Assembly (NCBI RefSeq): GCF_013375035.1
Contig: NZ_CP056032.1
Coordinates: 5,330,001 to 5,394,000, forward strand
Reading direction: 5' to 3'
DNA: 64,000 bases
Source: Spirosoma sp. KUDC1026
GTDB taxonomy: Bacteria > Bacteroidota > Bacteroidia > Cytophagales > Spirosomataceae
Below are positions 9,601 through 18,530 of the stretch, piece after piece (within the stretch, counting starts at the first letter, position 1; every line of letters begins with the position of its first letter). Position numbers and translations under genes: made by a program. A model generated the notes under the pieces. It saw only the letters and a list, made by a program, of their open reading frames with translations, did not search any database and had not been told where the DNA came from.

Positions 9601-9790
9601 GTATGCTATTCCCGATGCATTGTCGCGTAAAGCATTCCTGCAAAACGCCCAAGTGTATTTGAGTGGCGAAAATGTATTCTTCCTGTCGCGCCGGAAGGGA
9701 ATGAACGTACAGCAAAACTTTACGGGTGTAACCAGCAATGCGTACAGCCCGGCCAAAAGTCTGGTATTAGGTATTTCATTCAGCCTTTAA
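6614..9790 (+). CDS. SusC/RagA-family TonB-linked outer-membrane transporter
   Basis: 1058 aa. Signal peptide (residues 1-21, ending VLAQ), then a carboxypeptidase-regulatory-like domain (about 24-95, GVSIQVKGTTRGT...DADGNYRL), a TonB-box-like stretch (LDEVIVTTFGT), the plug domain with the SusC signature STALYGARAANGV (about residue 215), and a roughly 750-residue 22-strand barrel ending in aromatic-hydrophobic residues (VLGISFSL). It imports glycans or other nutrients with its SusD lipoprotein, whose gene follows by 15 bp. No glycoside hydrolase or sigma/anti-sigma pair is adjacent, so the substrate is unknown. Its N-terminal domain is clearly paralogous to the second SusC at 22803. Confidence 0.93.
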   Translation: MRKLLLGSWLLTVLFCLPVLAQDIAISGKVTSSEDGSGLPGVSIQVKGTTRGTTSDADGNYRLNTAPGSRLVFSFIGYRSQEITVANQSTISIKMEPDAANLDEVIVTTFGTAKRANFTGSAGTVSANQIQVRPITNVVQALSGATPGVQTTAGSGQPGTAPDIRIRGFGSISSGNDPLYVVDGVPYSGSIANISPNDIESISVLKDAASTALYGARAANGVVVVTTKKGQKDRSVINVRYTKGISTRGLPEYQRVGIGDYYPLMWETYRNSVAYRATNPVPLATANQQATDQLISLVGYNVYNVPNNQVVNTDGQLNPNATLLYSADDFNWQNPMMRQGNRDEINFSVSGGQNKSDYFLSVSYLNDKGYLIRSDYDRFTGRLNVNSQVKPWFKTGANISATITRSNQADAGGSTSFVNPFFFSRNIGPIYPVYAYDPANPGQFLTNADGSRVWDLGNLTARGLPARPAFGGRHSVAETILNQNYFRRNVLSARGYAEISFLKDFKFSTNVGTDITNYNGYTFGNPIVGDGAPAGRASHEFQNISSFNLNQLLTYDKSIGKHNFDVLVGHENFQVNDNNLEGSRSQQILDGNYELVNFTTTTNLSSVYNTRRIEGYLSRFNYDYDQKYFVSFSARRDGSSKFYTDARWGNFYSVSGAWRLDQENFIKSMPNINLLKLRASYGQTGNDGGGNTADGAAISYYAWQPLYNLGWNNASEAGILQSSLGNRSLEWESSNAFDVGLEFGLFNGRVSGTVEYFDRRSSNLIFAVPLPLSTGITTVTRNIGTMYNRGIELELGLEPVRTKNFTWRLDLNATRIKNQITKMPEETPEIIDGTKKLAVGHSIYDYWLREYKGVNPTTGEVWYRAMNYVATNSTITEAGDTLTTNVNNARYRYAGTSIPALTGGITNTFKYRGLSLSALFVYQLGGKIYDGAYAALMSAGDYGNAKHMDILNRWQKPGDITTVPRMDAARTSDFNAASDRWLIDASYLSIRTITLSYAIPDALSRKAFLQNAQVYLSGENVFFLSRRKGMNVQQNFTGVTSNAYSPAKSLVLGISFSL

Positions 9791-9805
9791 GATTCTGACA
9801 AGTCA

Positions 9806-11284
9806 ATGAAAAAAAGATATTTAACGATACTGATGGCAGTAGGTCTGCTAACGGCATCGTGCGAAAAAGATTATTTAGAGACCTCTCCCACTGGTAGTAT
9901 TGACGCTGGTGCGGCATACGCTACCACCAAAAACGCAACGGCGGCTATCAACGGTATCTACCGGGCCATGATCGTGCGTTACCTTGACTCGCAGGGGCAC
10001 TTCGGTCATCCGGCTATGATGATTATCCAGGATATACTGGGTGAAGACGTAATTATTCCCAATACAGCCAGCAATTGGCATGTCAGTGAAACACGCTGGC
10101 AAGCACACCGTAACGCCACATCTGTTGGTAACCAGTTGCCCTACCAGTTGTACTACCGGTTAATCGGTAACGCGAACATTGCTATTACTAACATCGATAA
10201 CGCAACGGGTACGCAGGCCGAACGCAATCAGCTTAAAGGGGAAGCACTGGGTATACGAGCGTTCTCCTACTTCAACCTGGTTCAGCTCTATGGCAAACGC
10301 TATGATGCGGCTGCCAAGCCAAATGCACAGCTGGCTGTGCCGCTGATACTGACGCCAACGACCGAAGGACTCCCCCGCGCTACGGTAGAAGAAGTGTATA
10401 CCCAGATCAATAAAGATCTAACCGAAGCCGCTACGTTACTGACTGCCAGCCGCACGTATAAATCGCACATCAACCTGGATGTGATCAAGGGCTTTCAGGC
10501 GCGGGTAGCGCTAGCGCAACAGAACTGGGCCGATGCGGCTAAATTCGCGAACGAAGCTCGCAAGAGCTATACGCCGATGACGGTTGCTCAGTATCAGGAA
10601 GGCTTCTCGGACATTCAGAACGCTGAATGGATGTGGGGCTTCGATCACCTCGAAGATCAGACGGAGTATTTTGGGGCGTTCTTCTCCTACATTTCGTCCA
10701 ACTTCAACTCGACAGTTATCCGGCTTGACCCGAAGGTGGTCAACCGCGTTATCTACGATCAGATCCCGGCGACGGACGTCCGGTCGAAGATGTGGGTAAA
10801 AGCCCCAACGGCAGCTAACTCGATCGTACCGACGGGAGGGGTTCGCGTAGCCTACATGACGCAGAAATTCCGTCTGCCGGGTACGCCATCGACCAGCACC
10901 ATGGGTGACATACCATACATGCGCGCTTCGGAAATGTATTTGATCGAAGCCGAAGCTTTGGCCCGACAGGGTAACAACGCGCAGGCTGCTACGGTCCTGT
11001 TTGACCTGGTTAGCAAGCGTGACCCATCGTACGTCAAGTCGACCAAAACGGGAACAGCGCTGACCGACGAAATTATGTTCCAGCGTCGTATTGAACTGTG
11101 GGGCGAGGGCTTCCGGTTCACTGATCTGAAACGTCTGAACCAGCCGCTGAGCCGAACCGGTACCAACGCTAGCTCAGCAGTAGCGGTAATTTTCGACGTA
11201 GCCGCTGGTGATAATCAGTGGGAGTTCCTGATTCCGCAACGGGAAATCAACGCGAACAAAGCCATTGTACAGAACCCACTTTAA
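9806..11284 (+). CDS. SusD/RagB-family nutrient-binding lipoprotein
   Basis: 492 aa surface lipoprotein partner of the preceding SusC. The signal sequence ends in a lipobox (LLTASC), giving a lipidated Cys near residue 19. The SusD helical repeat region follows (GEALGIRAFSYFNLVQLYGK, typical TPR-like block), and the C-terminal RagB/SusD part has YMRASEMYLIEAEALARQG and FQRRIELWGEGFRFTDLKRLN. It caps the SusC barrel and binds the substrate at the cell surface. It is transcribed with susC (15-bp gap) and followed by a strong terminator. Confidence 0.93.
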   Translation: MKKRYLTILMAVGLLTASCEKDYLETSPTGSIDAGAAYATTKNATAAINGIYRAMIVRYLDSQGHFGHPAMMIIQDILGEDVIIPNTASNWHVSETRWQAHRNATSVGNQLPYQLYYRLIGNANIAITNIDNATGTQAERNQLKGEALGIRAFSYFNLVQLYGKRYDAAAKPNAQLAVPLILTPTTEGLPRATVEEVYTQINKDLTEAATLLTASRTYKSHINLDVIKGFQARVALAQQNWADAAKFANEARKSYTPMTVAQYQEGFSDIQNAEWMWGFDHLEDQTEYFGAFFSYISSNFNSTVIRLDPKVVNRVIYDQIPATDVRSKMWVKAPTAANSIVPTGGVRVAYMTQKFRLPGTPSTSTMGDIPYMRASEMYLIEAEALARQGNNAQAATVLFDLVSKRDPSYVKSTKTGTALTDEIMFQRRIELWGEGFRFTDLKRLNQPLSRTGTNASSAVAVIFDVAAGDNQWEFLIPQREINANKAIVQNPL

Positions 11285-11304
11285 TTGATTTGGTATTCAT
11301 ACAG

Positions 11305-11345
11305 AAAATCCTGACTACGTTTGTGGTCAGGATTTTTGTTTTTTT
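11305..11345 (+). terminator. Rho-independent terminator of the first susCD operon
   Basis: Perfect 11-bp stem AAAATCCTGAC / GTCAGGATTTT with a 10-nt loop, then TGTTTTTTT. It separates the susCD pair from the next TonB receptor gene. Confidence 0.85.
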
Positions 11346-11483
11346 ACGTTATTCCATCATTTATCCACTGTTTACCAGACCATTAATTAACTTTTAATCA
11401 ACTTACCATACTTCGTAACAATAGGATAACATATAGGCAATATTACTCAGTGAAATTTGCAGCGTCAACAAGTCGACTCTCGA

Positions 11484-14400
11484 ATGAAACGCTGTAGCTT
11501 CACTCTACTTATCTGCTTATTTGTCACTACAATAACCTGGGCTCAGGTGACGACTAGTGCCCTTAGTGGCCGCGTCACTGATGCTAAGAAAGAAAGCCTG
11601 ATCGGCGCTACGGTCCAGGCGCTATATACCCCTACGGGCGCGAAGTACGCTGCCGTTACCGACGCAGATGGCCGCTACCGGATTAACAACATGAGCGCGG
11701 GTGGCCCTTACGAAGTCTCTGTCTCTTACGTGAGCTACAAAACCGCGACCCGCTCTGACGTTACGCTACCACTGGGGGAAACGACTACGCTGAACATTGT
11801 GCTGGAAGATGCCAGCGCCACGCTGAAGGAAGTAGTGGTGAAAGGTAACCGGGGTGGTGAACGCGAGGGCGCTGGTATCAACGTTAGCAGCGAGACCATC
11901 CGCCGACTGCCGACTATTTCGCGCAGTCTGACCGACATGACCCGACTAACACCTCAGGTCAACAACCAGAACTCGTTTGCCGGAACCAACTTCCGCTATA
12001 ACAACGTCACCATCGATGGCGCAATCAACAACGACGCTATTGGCTTTAGCCCGTCGCTAGGCGGCTCGACTGGTACATCGGGGCAGCCCGGTTCGAGTAC
12101 GCGCACGAACCCCGTCAGCCTTGATGCTATCCAGGACATTCAGGTAGCCGTGGCTCCCTTTGACGTTCGGCTGGGTAACTTTCTGGGGGGCTCGGTTAAT
12201 GCCGTAACGCGCAGTGGTACGAATAAAGTAACGGGTTCAGTTTACGGTTTCGGTCGCAATGCCGCCCTGACAGGTACCTGGAACGGCGCAGCTGGGGCAA
12301 AAGAAAAGCTACCCAGTACGTTCCACGAGTACCAGACAGGTTTCCGGGTTGGGCTACCGCTGATCAAAGACAAACTGTTCTTCTTCACGAACGAAGAAAT
12401 CACCAACCGCCAGGACCCCGTCCAGTTTCAGGCCGGTTCGGCGTCGTCGCTAATCAAAGATGTGGCCGTCGCTCAGCAGATTTCAGATTTTGTCAAAACC
12501 ACCTACGGCCTCGACGCAGGTTCGTACGGGGATTACTCGATCTACTCGAAAAGCACGAAATTCTTCAACCGACTCGACTGGAATATCAACGCCAAGAACC
12601 AGTTGAGCATTCGGAATAACACGGTCTTCTCAGAAGCGACCAATCTGGAGCGCGACGCGGCTAACTTCCGTTTCGGCAGCATCGACTTCCGTCAGAATAA
12701 CAACCAGAGCAGCACGGTTGCCGAATTGAAAACGCAGCTCGGTGGTCGCGCATCAAACAGCCTGATCATGGGCTACTCGACGGTACACGATTACCGCACG
12801 ACGCTATCAAACGTACGTACGTTCCCGCAGGTAGAAATTGCCTATAACGGCGGTACAATCTTCCTGGGGAATGACCGTGAAGCGTCAGTATTCAACCTGC
12901 GCCAGAAGACGTTCGAAATTACCGACAACTTTACGTTCTATAAAGGCATCAACACATTCACGGTGGGTACGCACAACGAGTTGTACACCATCGATTACGG
13001 TTTTGTCAACTCGCCTAACGGTCGAATCTCGTATGCGGGTACGGCGGCAAATACGACGACTAATACGCCCGCTCGCGATGGCGTGCAGAACTTTCTGATT
13101 AAGTTGCCGAATCGGGTGCGGGGTTCGTACCCGTTCGGCGACGCCAGTAACAGCCTGGATGCCCAGTTCAACAATCCATACGCGCACTTCAACGTCAACC
13201 TCTTCAGCCTCTATGCGCAGGACGATATTCAGGTGACCGATCGCATCAAACTGTCCCCGGGTATTCGTCTTGATTACACAGGGTTGCCCAACAAACCGAC
13301 GTTGAGTTCGCAGGTAACATCCTCGGCCGGTGATCCAAATTACGGTACGACATACACCTACACCCCACTGAATCAAATCACCAACTCGTACCTAAACAAT
13401 ATTCAGATTTCCCCTAGATTGGGCCTATACATCGACGCCAGGGGCGACAAGAGCGTTGTGATTCGTGGAGGTGCCGGACTGTTCACGGGCCGTATCCCGT
13501 TTGCGTGGTTGGGTTATGCCTTCTACAACAACGGTGTTGGCTACGGAGCGTATGACTTTAACAACAACGCAACGGCATCGACCAAACTCGTTGGCGATCC
13601 ATTAACGCCGGGCGGTGCGCTGGCCATCAATAACAATTCGGCCAACGGCGGTGTCCGTCGGACACAAGTTGACCTGATCGACAACAATTTCAAAATGCCG
13701 CAGATGTTCCGGGCGAATCTGGCTGTTGATTATACCATCGCCGGCTACAAGCTTACGCTCGAAGGCCTATACACGAAAGTTATTCATGACCTAAAATTCC
13801 AGCAGGTCAACACGAAAGACGTGGTCCGTTACTACAGCTACGACACGCAGAAGCAGCAGCCAATCTATGTATCGTCGACGGGTGCGGCCGGTGCGCAGCG
13901 AATCGATAACAACTTCGCCAATGCTTACCTGCTGTCGAATACCAACCAGGGGTATCGCTACAACCTGACGGCGCAAATCCAGAAGAACTACTCGGCGGGT
14001 TTTGGTTTCTCGGCGGCTTACACGTATGGCAAAGCGTTCGACCTGACCAACGGGATTCGCAACTCGATGGAATCGAACTGGCAGCTGAACCAGGCGCTGT
14101 CCCCGAACAACCCGTCGCTGGCCTACTCGAACTTCGATATCCGCCACCGCATTGTTGGTACGGTGAACTATCGCCGTACCTGGAATCCAAGCAACGCCAC
14201 GACCGTAACGCTATTCTACTCCTTCCAGTCGGGATCACCTTATTCCTGGGGTTTTGTGAACCGGACTATCGATGGGACCGGACAGGCGAACAGCCTGGCG
14301 TACATTCCGAAAGATCTGATCGAAGCGCAACGGCTAATTCCAAACAGCACGCAGGCGCAGGACTTTATGGCTTTTGTTCAGAACGACAAGTACCTGAGCA

Positions 14401-14738
14401 GCCGGATGGGACAGTTTACCGAACGTAACGGTGGCCGGACGCCCTGGAACAACACGATGGACCTGCGTTTCCTGCACGAAATCAAGCTGCAGAACGGGCA
14501 TTCGCTTCAGTTCTCCTATGACATTCTGAACTTCCTGAATCTGGTCGATAAGAAGCTGGGCTATTACTACTTCTCGCCCAATACGTTCAACTCGACGGCC
14601 TCGATCGGTCTGACTCCGGCCAGCAACCCGACATCGGGTGATCCGACTTATACCTGGAGTCGGCCAACGACGCCTTACTCAATTGACCCGCTGGGATCGC
14701 GCTGGCAGATGCAACTCGGTGGCCGGTATTCGTTCTAA
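11484..14738 (+). CDS. Oar-like TonB-dependent receptor
   Basis: 1084 aa from ATG 11484, where a signal peptide starts (MKRCSFTLLICLFVTTITWAQ). An upstream in-frame TTG at 11457 is less likely because it falls in a GAAATTTG stretch resembling a -7 box. After a carboxypeptidase-regulatory-like domain (residues 25-110, SGRVTDAKKESLIGATV) comes a plug domain with VKGNRGGEREGAGINVS and a large barrel. It lacks the SusC LYG-RAANG signature and any SusD partner. It resembles Oar-type receptors, which transport peptides or siderophore-like molecules or act in adhesion. The gene stands alone between terminators; substrate unknown. Confidence 0.85.
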   Translation: MKRCSFTLLICLFVTTITWAQVTTSALSGRVTDAKKESLIGATVQALYTPTGAKYAAVTDADGRYRINNMSAGGPYEVSVSYVSYKTATRSDVTLPLGETTTLNIVLEDASATLKEVVVKGNRGGEREGAGINVSSETIRRLPTISRSLTDMTRLTPQVNNQNSFAGTNFRYNNVTIDGAINNDAIGFSPSLGGSTGTSGQPGSSTRTNPVSLDAIQDIQVAVAPFDVRLGNFLGGSVNAVTRSGTNKVTGSVYGFGRNAALTGTWNGAAGAKEKLPSTFHEYQTGFRVGLPLIKDKLFFFTNEEITNRQDPVQFQAGSASSLIKDVAVAQQISDFVKTTYGLDAGSYGDYSIYSKSTKFFNRLDWNINAKNQLSIRNNTVFSEATNLERDAANFRFGSIDFRQNNNQSSTVAELKTQLGGRASNSLIMGYSTVHDYRTTLSNVRTFPQVEIAYNGGTIFLGNDREASVFNLRQKTFEITDNFTFYKGINTFTVGTHNELYTIDYGFVNSPNGRISYAGTAANTTTNTPARDGVQNFLIKLPNRVRGSYPFGDASNSLDAQFNNPYAHFNVNLFSLYAQDDIQVTDRIKLSPGIRLDYTGLPNKPTLSSQVTSSAGDPNYGTTYTYTPLNQITNSYLNNIQISPRLGLYIDARGDKSVVIRGGAGLFTGRIPFAWLGYAFYNNGVGYGAYDFNNNATASTKLVGDPLTPGGALAINNNSANGGVRRTQVDLIDNNFKMPQMFRANLAVDYTIAGYKLTLEGLYTKVIHDLKFQQVNTKDVVRYYSYDTQKQQPIYVSSTGAAGAQRIDNNFANAYLLSNTNQGYRYNLTAQIQKNYSAGFGFSAAYTYGKAFDLTNGIRNSMESNWQLNQALSPNNPSLAYSNFDIRHRIVGTVNYRRTWNPSNATTVTLFYSFQSGSPYSWGFVNRTIDGTGQANSLAYIPKDLIEAQRLIPNSTQAQDFMAFVQNDKYLSSRMGQFTERNGGRTPWNNTMDLRFLHEIKLQNGHSLQFSYDILNFLNLVDKKLGYYYFSPNTFNSTASIGLTPASNPTSGDPTYTWSRPTTPYSIDPLGSRWQMQLGGRYSF

Positions 14739-14762
14739 GCTGACAGTAACAATCTATCTACC

Positions 14763-14806
14763 CAACGTAAGAAGGTCGGTTCCTAGGAACCGGCCTTCTT
14801 ACGTTG
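14763..14806. terminator. Strong hairpin after the Oar-like receptor gene
   Basis: 21-bp arms (14763-14783 and 14786-14806) with one G-T pair, centred on CCTAGG, followed by ATATTTTTC. It starts 24 bp after the stop codon. Confidence 0.75.
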
Positions 14807-14847
14807 ATATTTTTCTAAAACGAAGTCAAGCTGATAAGCGGCTTGTT

Positions 14848-14977
14848 ACATTTTCTGTCATCCCGACGCAGCCGGGCGGCCGGTGCCGAGGGATCTTCGG
14901 TGATATGCCTAAGAACTCCTTCTACCAAAGATCCCTCGGCACCGGCCGCCCGGCTGCGTCGGGATGACAGAAAATGT
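14848..14977. repeat. Long perfect inverted repeat, 50-bp arms
   Basis: Arms 14848-14897 and 14928-14977 are exact reverse complements with a 30-nt centre. The outer part reads ACATTTTCTGTCATCCCGAC and the inner part is GC-rich with AGGGATCTT at the tip. It has no ORF and no evident target-site duplication. It lies between convergent genes and looks like a genome-wide palindromic or MITE-like repeat. The GC core at 14872-14888 recurs in other repeats of this window. Confidence 0.85.
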
Positions 14978-14987
14978 GATTATTTAC

Positions 14988-15024
14988 CCGACAAATTAAC
15001 TTTGCCGCAAAGTTAATTTGTCGG
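14988..15024. terminator. 37-bp palindrome at the end of the rha operon
   Basis: Perfect 18-bp arms (CCGACAAATTAACTTTGC at 14988-15005 and its complement at 15007-15024) flank a single C. It lies 20 bp beyond the rhaT stop on the side where the operon's transcript ends, so terminator or mRNA 3' stabiliser are the simplest roles. There is no long U run, so a protein-binding site is also possible. Confidence 0.5.
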
Positions 15025-15043
15025 CATCTTTTGTCCACTTCGC

Positions 15044-16078
15044 TCAAAATTGGCTACCCATTCCGATCAGTACGGTAGACAGGATAATGAGCGCCAGTCC
15101 GGTGTATACAACCCAGTACGTGGCGGGACTGGCCCCTTTCCACTCTTTCAGAGCGAGTCCCCAGATGGTACTGAACGTAATAATAAACGCCATGTGGAGT
15201 GTCCAGCCCGCAAAGCGGAACTCTTCGCCGAGGTAGGCATCGCCCATACCGTAGAAAAAGAATTGAAAATACCAGGTCGTTCCGGCCAGGATAGCCCAGA
15301 AGTAGTTTCGTCCCAGCGGCTTGTCGGAGGCCAGATAATCGCCGAAGCTGTTGTTCCGTCGGTTCAGGATCAGGCACCAGATCAGGTTCGTTGTGAAGCC
15401 GCCCAGCAGCAGCACCGGATAGATGGCATTGTTTTGAAACAGGGGGTTCGTACCGTTCTGGAGCGCCAGTTGAGCAATAGGTTTACCCGCCGTCAGGCCG
15501 AACGCAAAACAGGCACTCAGAATCCCTGATACGGTCGCCACGCCAATTCCTTTACGCAGGTCGAACTCGGCCACGGTTTCTTTCTGCTGGTCGGCGTCCA
15601 GTTCCTGCTCCTTCCGAAAACCCGCCCGGCCGCAAACGGCGATACCCAGCAGGCAAACGGCTACCCCTGCCAACGTAAATTGCCCGGAACGGGTGTGGAG
15701 CAGTTCATCGAATTTGCCCTCCCAGAGCGGTGGTACCAGCGTACCAAAGGCCGAACAATACCCCAGTGCGACAGCCATACCTAACGAAATGCCCAGATAC
15801 CGCATCGACAGCCCAAATGTCAGGCCGCCAATGCCCCAAAGCAGCCCGAACAGAAACGTCCAGCCCAGTGTCGACCCATCGGCGTTACTGATCGCTTGGG
15901 TCATGTTGATGACTGTCAGCGATCCCATCACCCAGGGGACAATAATCCACGAAGCCAGCCCGCCAACAATCCAGGCGCTCTCCCAGGACCAGCCTTTTAC
16001 CCGTCGGAATGGAATATAAAACGTCCCGGACGCGTAGCCGCCGAGTGCATGAAAAAAAACGCCTAGTAACGAAGTCAT
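15044..16078 (-). CDS. rhaT: L-rhamnose/H+ symporter RhaT
   Basis: 344 aa, about ten hydrophobic helices in the drug/metabolite transporter fold. The N-terminus (FFHALGGYASGTFYIPFRRV, then KGWSWESAWIVGGLASWII) follows the E. coli RhaT pattern of Tyr-x-Pro-Phe and Lys-x-Trp-Ser-Trp-Glu. It brings L-rhamnose across the inner membrane with a proton. It is the last gene of the leftward rha operon, 21 bp after the GntR-type regulator. With the divergent SusC/SusD pair for the outer membrane, the locus covers both membranes. Confidence 0.92.
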   Translation of the reverse strand: MTSLLGVFFHALGGYASGTFYIPFRRVKGWSWESAWIVGGLASWIIVPWVMGSLTVINMTQAISNADGSTLGWTFLFGLLWGIGGLTFGLSMRYLGISLGMAVALGYCSAFGTLVPPLWEGKFDELLHTRSGQFTLAGVAVCLLGIAVCGRAGFRKEQELDADQQKETVAEFDLRKGIGVATVSGILSACFAFGLTAGKPIAQLALQNGTNPLFQNNAIYPVLLLGGFTTNLIWCLILNRRNNSFGDYLASDKPLGRNYFWAILAGTTWYFQFFFYGMGDAYLGEEFRFAGWTLHMAFIITFSTIWGLALKEWKGASPATYWVVYTGLALIILSTVLIGMGSQF

Positions 16079-16099
16079 ACAGGTTTAGGGAGTAAACGA

Positions 16100-17116
16100 T
16101 TAAAGGGATTTGCGAACAATGAGTCGAAAAGGGTTTTTGAGTTGCCGGATCGTATCGCCCCGGACGAGTTGAGCCGCCGTACGGCCCATCTGAGCAAAAT
16201 CAGTTGAGATCACCGTAATACCATCCAGAAGGACTTCTTTGAGCTGGGTTTCGTTGTACGATAGAATGCCAACCTCCTGCCCAACCTGGTACGGCGTGTC
16301 TTTGATGCATTTGATCAGCATGACCAGATCTTCTTCGACCAGGTTGATAAACGCATTTCCGGGTTGAACATCCACCTGTTGCAGATCATGCACCACTCGC
16401 GCTCCGAAACCATACTCCGAGCAGAAGCGATGAAATCCGTTCAGGATCGCCGTCGGGTGATACGTATAGGCCGGAAAGAGAATATTGAGCGTGGTATACT
16501 TACCCAGAAGCGGCAGCGCGTCACGCAGCGCCTGGTAGAGATCATTTTCAAAATCCTGATACACCGCCGAATACTTGCCGGTTAGCCCGCCAATTAGCTT
16601 ATCCATCACAATCAGTTTATGCTTGGGCAGGGTGTTCAGCAGATCAATGGCTCGCTCGTCGCTGTCGAAGAAATGGGCGATGATAACGTAATGCGTGTAC
16701 CCATGAGCGTGATTCAGCAACAGGTTCTTGAACAGCCGAAACTCGTTGTTGTAGATAAAAAAATCGATTGGTACGTCGGGGCCGAGTTCCTCGACAAAGG
16801 CATCGTAAATGAGTTTTTTGTGGGCACTGAGCTTGTTGAACAGCAGAAAAACCTTGAGTTGCCGGTCAAACTCCAGCTCACTGATATACGAACCCTTACC
16901 CTTGGCAGAATCGATGATTTTCTTTTCTTTCAGCAGATCATAGGCCCGCTCCACCGTGCGCTTTGATACGTCGAATTCGGCGCAGACCTCAAAAATAGAC
17001 GGCAGTTTATCGCCCGGCAGAATGTCTTTGTTCCGAATTCCCTCCACGATCGAGTTATAAATCTGAACGTACTTGGGCGTACTCGAAAAGTCATTGATGG
17101 CGATTTGCTGGAGCAT
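16100..17116 (-). CDS. GntR-type regulator with sugar-binding domain (rhamnose regulator)
   Basis: 338 aa. The N-terminal GntR winged helix (residues about 10-80: KYVQIYNSIVEGIRNKDILP, then LPSIFEVCAEFDVSKRTVERAYDLL) is fused to a periplasmic-binding-protein-like sensor (about 90-338) in place of the usual FadR/HutC domains, as in AraR-like regulators. It lies between rhaB (12-bp gap) and rhaT (21-bp gap), so it is almost certainly the local rhamnose-responsive regulator. This role is filled by an AraC-type protein in E. coli and B. thetaiotaomicron. Effector (rhamnose or a phosphorylated intermediate) is inferred. Confidence 0.85.
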   Translation of the reverse strand: MLQQIAINDFSSTPKYVQIYNSIVEGIRNKDILPGDKLPSIFEVCAEFDVSKRTVERAYDLLKEKKIIDSAKGKGSYISELEFDRQLKVFLLFNKLSAHKKLIYDAFVEELGPDVPIDFFIYNNEFRLFKNLLLNHAHGYTHYVIIAHFFDSDERAIDLLNTLPKHKLIVMDKLIGGLTGKYSAVYQDFENDLYQALRDALPLLGKYTTLNILFPAYTYHPTAILNGFHRFCSEYGFGARVVHDLQQVDVQPGNAFINLVEEDLVMLIKCIKDTPYQVGQEVGILSYNETQLKEVLLDGITVISTDFAQMGRTAAQLVRGDTIRQLKNPFRLIVRKSL

Positions 17117-17128
17117 AGATTACAAAAA

Positions 17129-18529
17129 CTAAACCGACGTCTGCACGGGTAAAGACGGAGTTCTCGTGTACTGACGTAGCGTAATCAAATCGGCAGGGAC
17201 CGGCATGGGGTTCCACTCATTATGGATAGCCAGTGCCGCGCCCAGTGCCGTTGCCTGCGCTACCGAAGCCGCCCAGACGGCGTGTTGCGGAAAAGCAGCC
17301 GCCAGTAAATTCATGTACAGCGGGTTATGACTAAACCCACCGTCGACGTAAATGCGTGATAGAGGAACACTCCTGTCGGTCAGCACCAGGTCAGTCGACG
17401 CCACCTGCGCGGCCACCAGATCGATCATGAACTGGTGATACGCCGTTTCATAATCCGGAAACAGCCCCAGCTCCCGTTCGCCAAAACCGGAGTCAAGAAT
17501 GACTCCAGCCTTAGTCTGCTGACGTCCTGGCTCGGCCTGACGGAGCTGTTCAACCAGGGCCTCGTTATAACGTACTTGTTTATAATAATCCGGTGCTACG
17601 CCAAAATGAACTGCTAGTCGTTTCATCTGTTGTTCGTGCTCATACCCCGCGAATAACCGGCTGGCTTTAACGGGTTGCCCTTTGTATTGTAGATAGCAAA
17701 GACAGTCATTTTGCAGCTCATTAGCCGTGAGTGGTTCGGCGTTGAACGGGTTCAGACTGATGCACCAGGTTCCGGTCGAGATCAGGAGAAACGGTTCCTG
17801 GAACGAGGCCAGATACGGGATCAGGGCCGCCGACGAGTCGTGCAGCCCCCCGCCAACGTGAACCTGGGTTCCGGCAATAGTCCCCACTACCTGATCAGCG
17901 GGATACAGTTGGCCGAACAGGCGGTCGAGCCCTTCGGCCACAACCCAGTCGTGGTACTGCTGCCGGGAAAAATTCCAGAGCAGTGTATGACAGCCGATGC
18001 TCGTTACGTCTGACACGACCTCATCAGTAAACAGATGGCTCAAGTACTGGGGCAGGTGCAGGGCGTGGCGAATCTGCCTGAACAGTTGCGGCTTATCATG
18101 CCTGATCCGGTACAGCATCAGGCCTGAATTCAGGCTATCCATCAGGGGCGATGCCGTCTGTAGCGCCAGTTCCCCCGCCGGATCGTACTGTTCCACAAAC
18201 TGTCGACGTAACGATTCAGGAAAGGGTTTCAGATAGTTATACAGTTGACCGACTAGTTTCCTATCGGCATCGAGATATACGAAGCTGGCCCCGTAAGTCG
18301 AAAAATTCAGCGCCTGTACGGCAAACTGCGGCAACGCCAGTACCTCATCGACCGCGTCCTTCACCCAACGAGTCAGTTCGTCGACATCTTCGCAGGGATC
18401 ACCATCCTCATCCACCCTTTCAGGCAGTTGCTGGCTTTTCTCCCACACAATCCGGTACAGCTGATCGAACAGAAACAGCTTCTTGTTGGTCTTGCCAACA
18501 TCAATGACAGCGATGACGGTAAAGGGCAT
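17129..18529 (-). CDS. rhaB: Rhamnulokinase (FGGY family)
   Basis: 466 aa FGGY-family carbohydrate kinase, expected to phosphorylate L-rhamnulose to L-rhamnulose-1-phosphate. The N-terminal ATPase fold starts VIAVIDVGKTNKKLFLFD (phosphate-1 motif). GGGLHDSSAAL carries the catalytic-base Asp region, LLISTGTWCIS the phosphate-2 loop, and IYVDGGFSHNPLYMNLLAAA the adenosine motif. The family also contains fuculokinases; the specificity call rests on the neighbouring isomerase, aldolase and RhaT. The start codon lies one base from a 31-bp inverted repeat that fills the gap to rhaI. Confidence 0.88.
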   Translation of the reverse strand: MPFTVIAVIDVGKTNKKLFLFDQLYRIVWEKSQQLPERVDEDGDPCEDVDELTRWVKDAVDEVLALPQFAVQALNFSTYGASFVYLDADRKLVGQLYNYLKPFPESLRRQFVEQYDPAGELALQTASPLMDSLNSGLMLYRIRHDKPQLFRQIRHALHLPQYLSHLFTDEVVSDVTSIGCHTLLWNFSRQQYHDWVVAEGLDRLFGQLYPADQVVGTIAGTQVHVGGGLHDSSAALIPYLASFQEPFLLISTGTWCISLNPFNAEPLTANELQNDCLCYLQYKGQPVKASRLFAGYEHEQQMKRLAVHFGVAPDYYKQVRYNEALVEQLRQAEPGRQQTKAGVILDSGFGERELGLFPDYETAYHQFMIDLVAAQVASTDLVLTDRSVPLSRIYVDGGFSHNPLYMNLLAAAFPQHAVWAASVAQATALGAALAIHNEWNPMPVPADLITLRQYTRTPSLPVQTSV

Positions 18530-18530
18530 A

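Noticed and set aside
14848..14977. Insertion sequence with terminal inverted repeats
   Set aside because: Only a 30-nt centre, no transposase and no target duplication.
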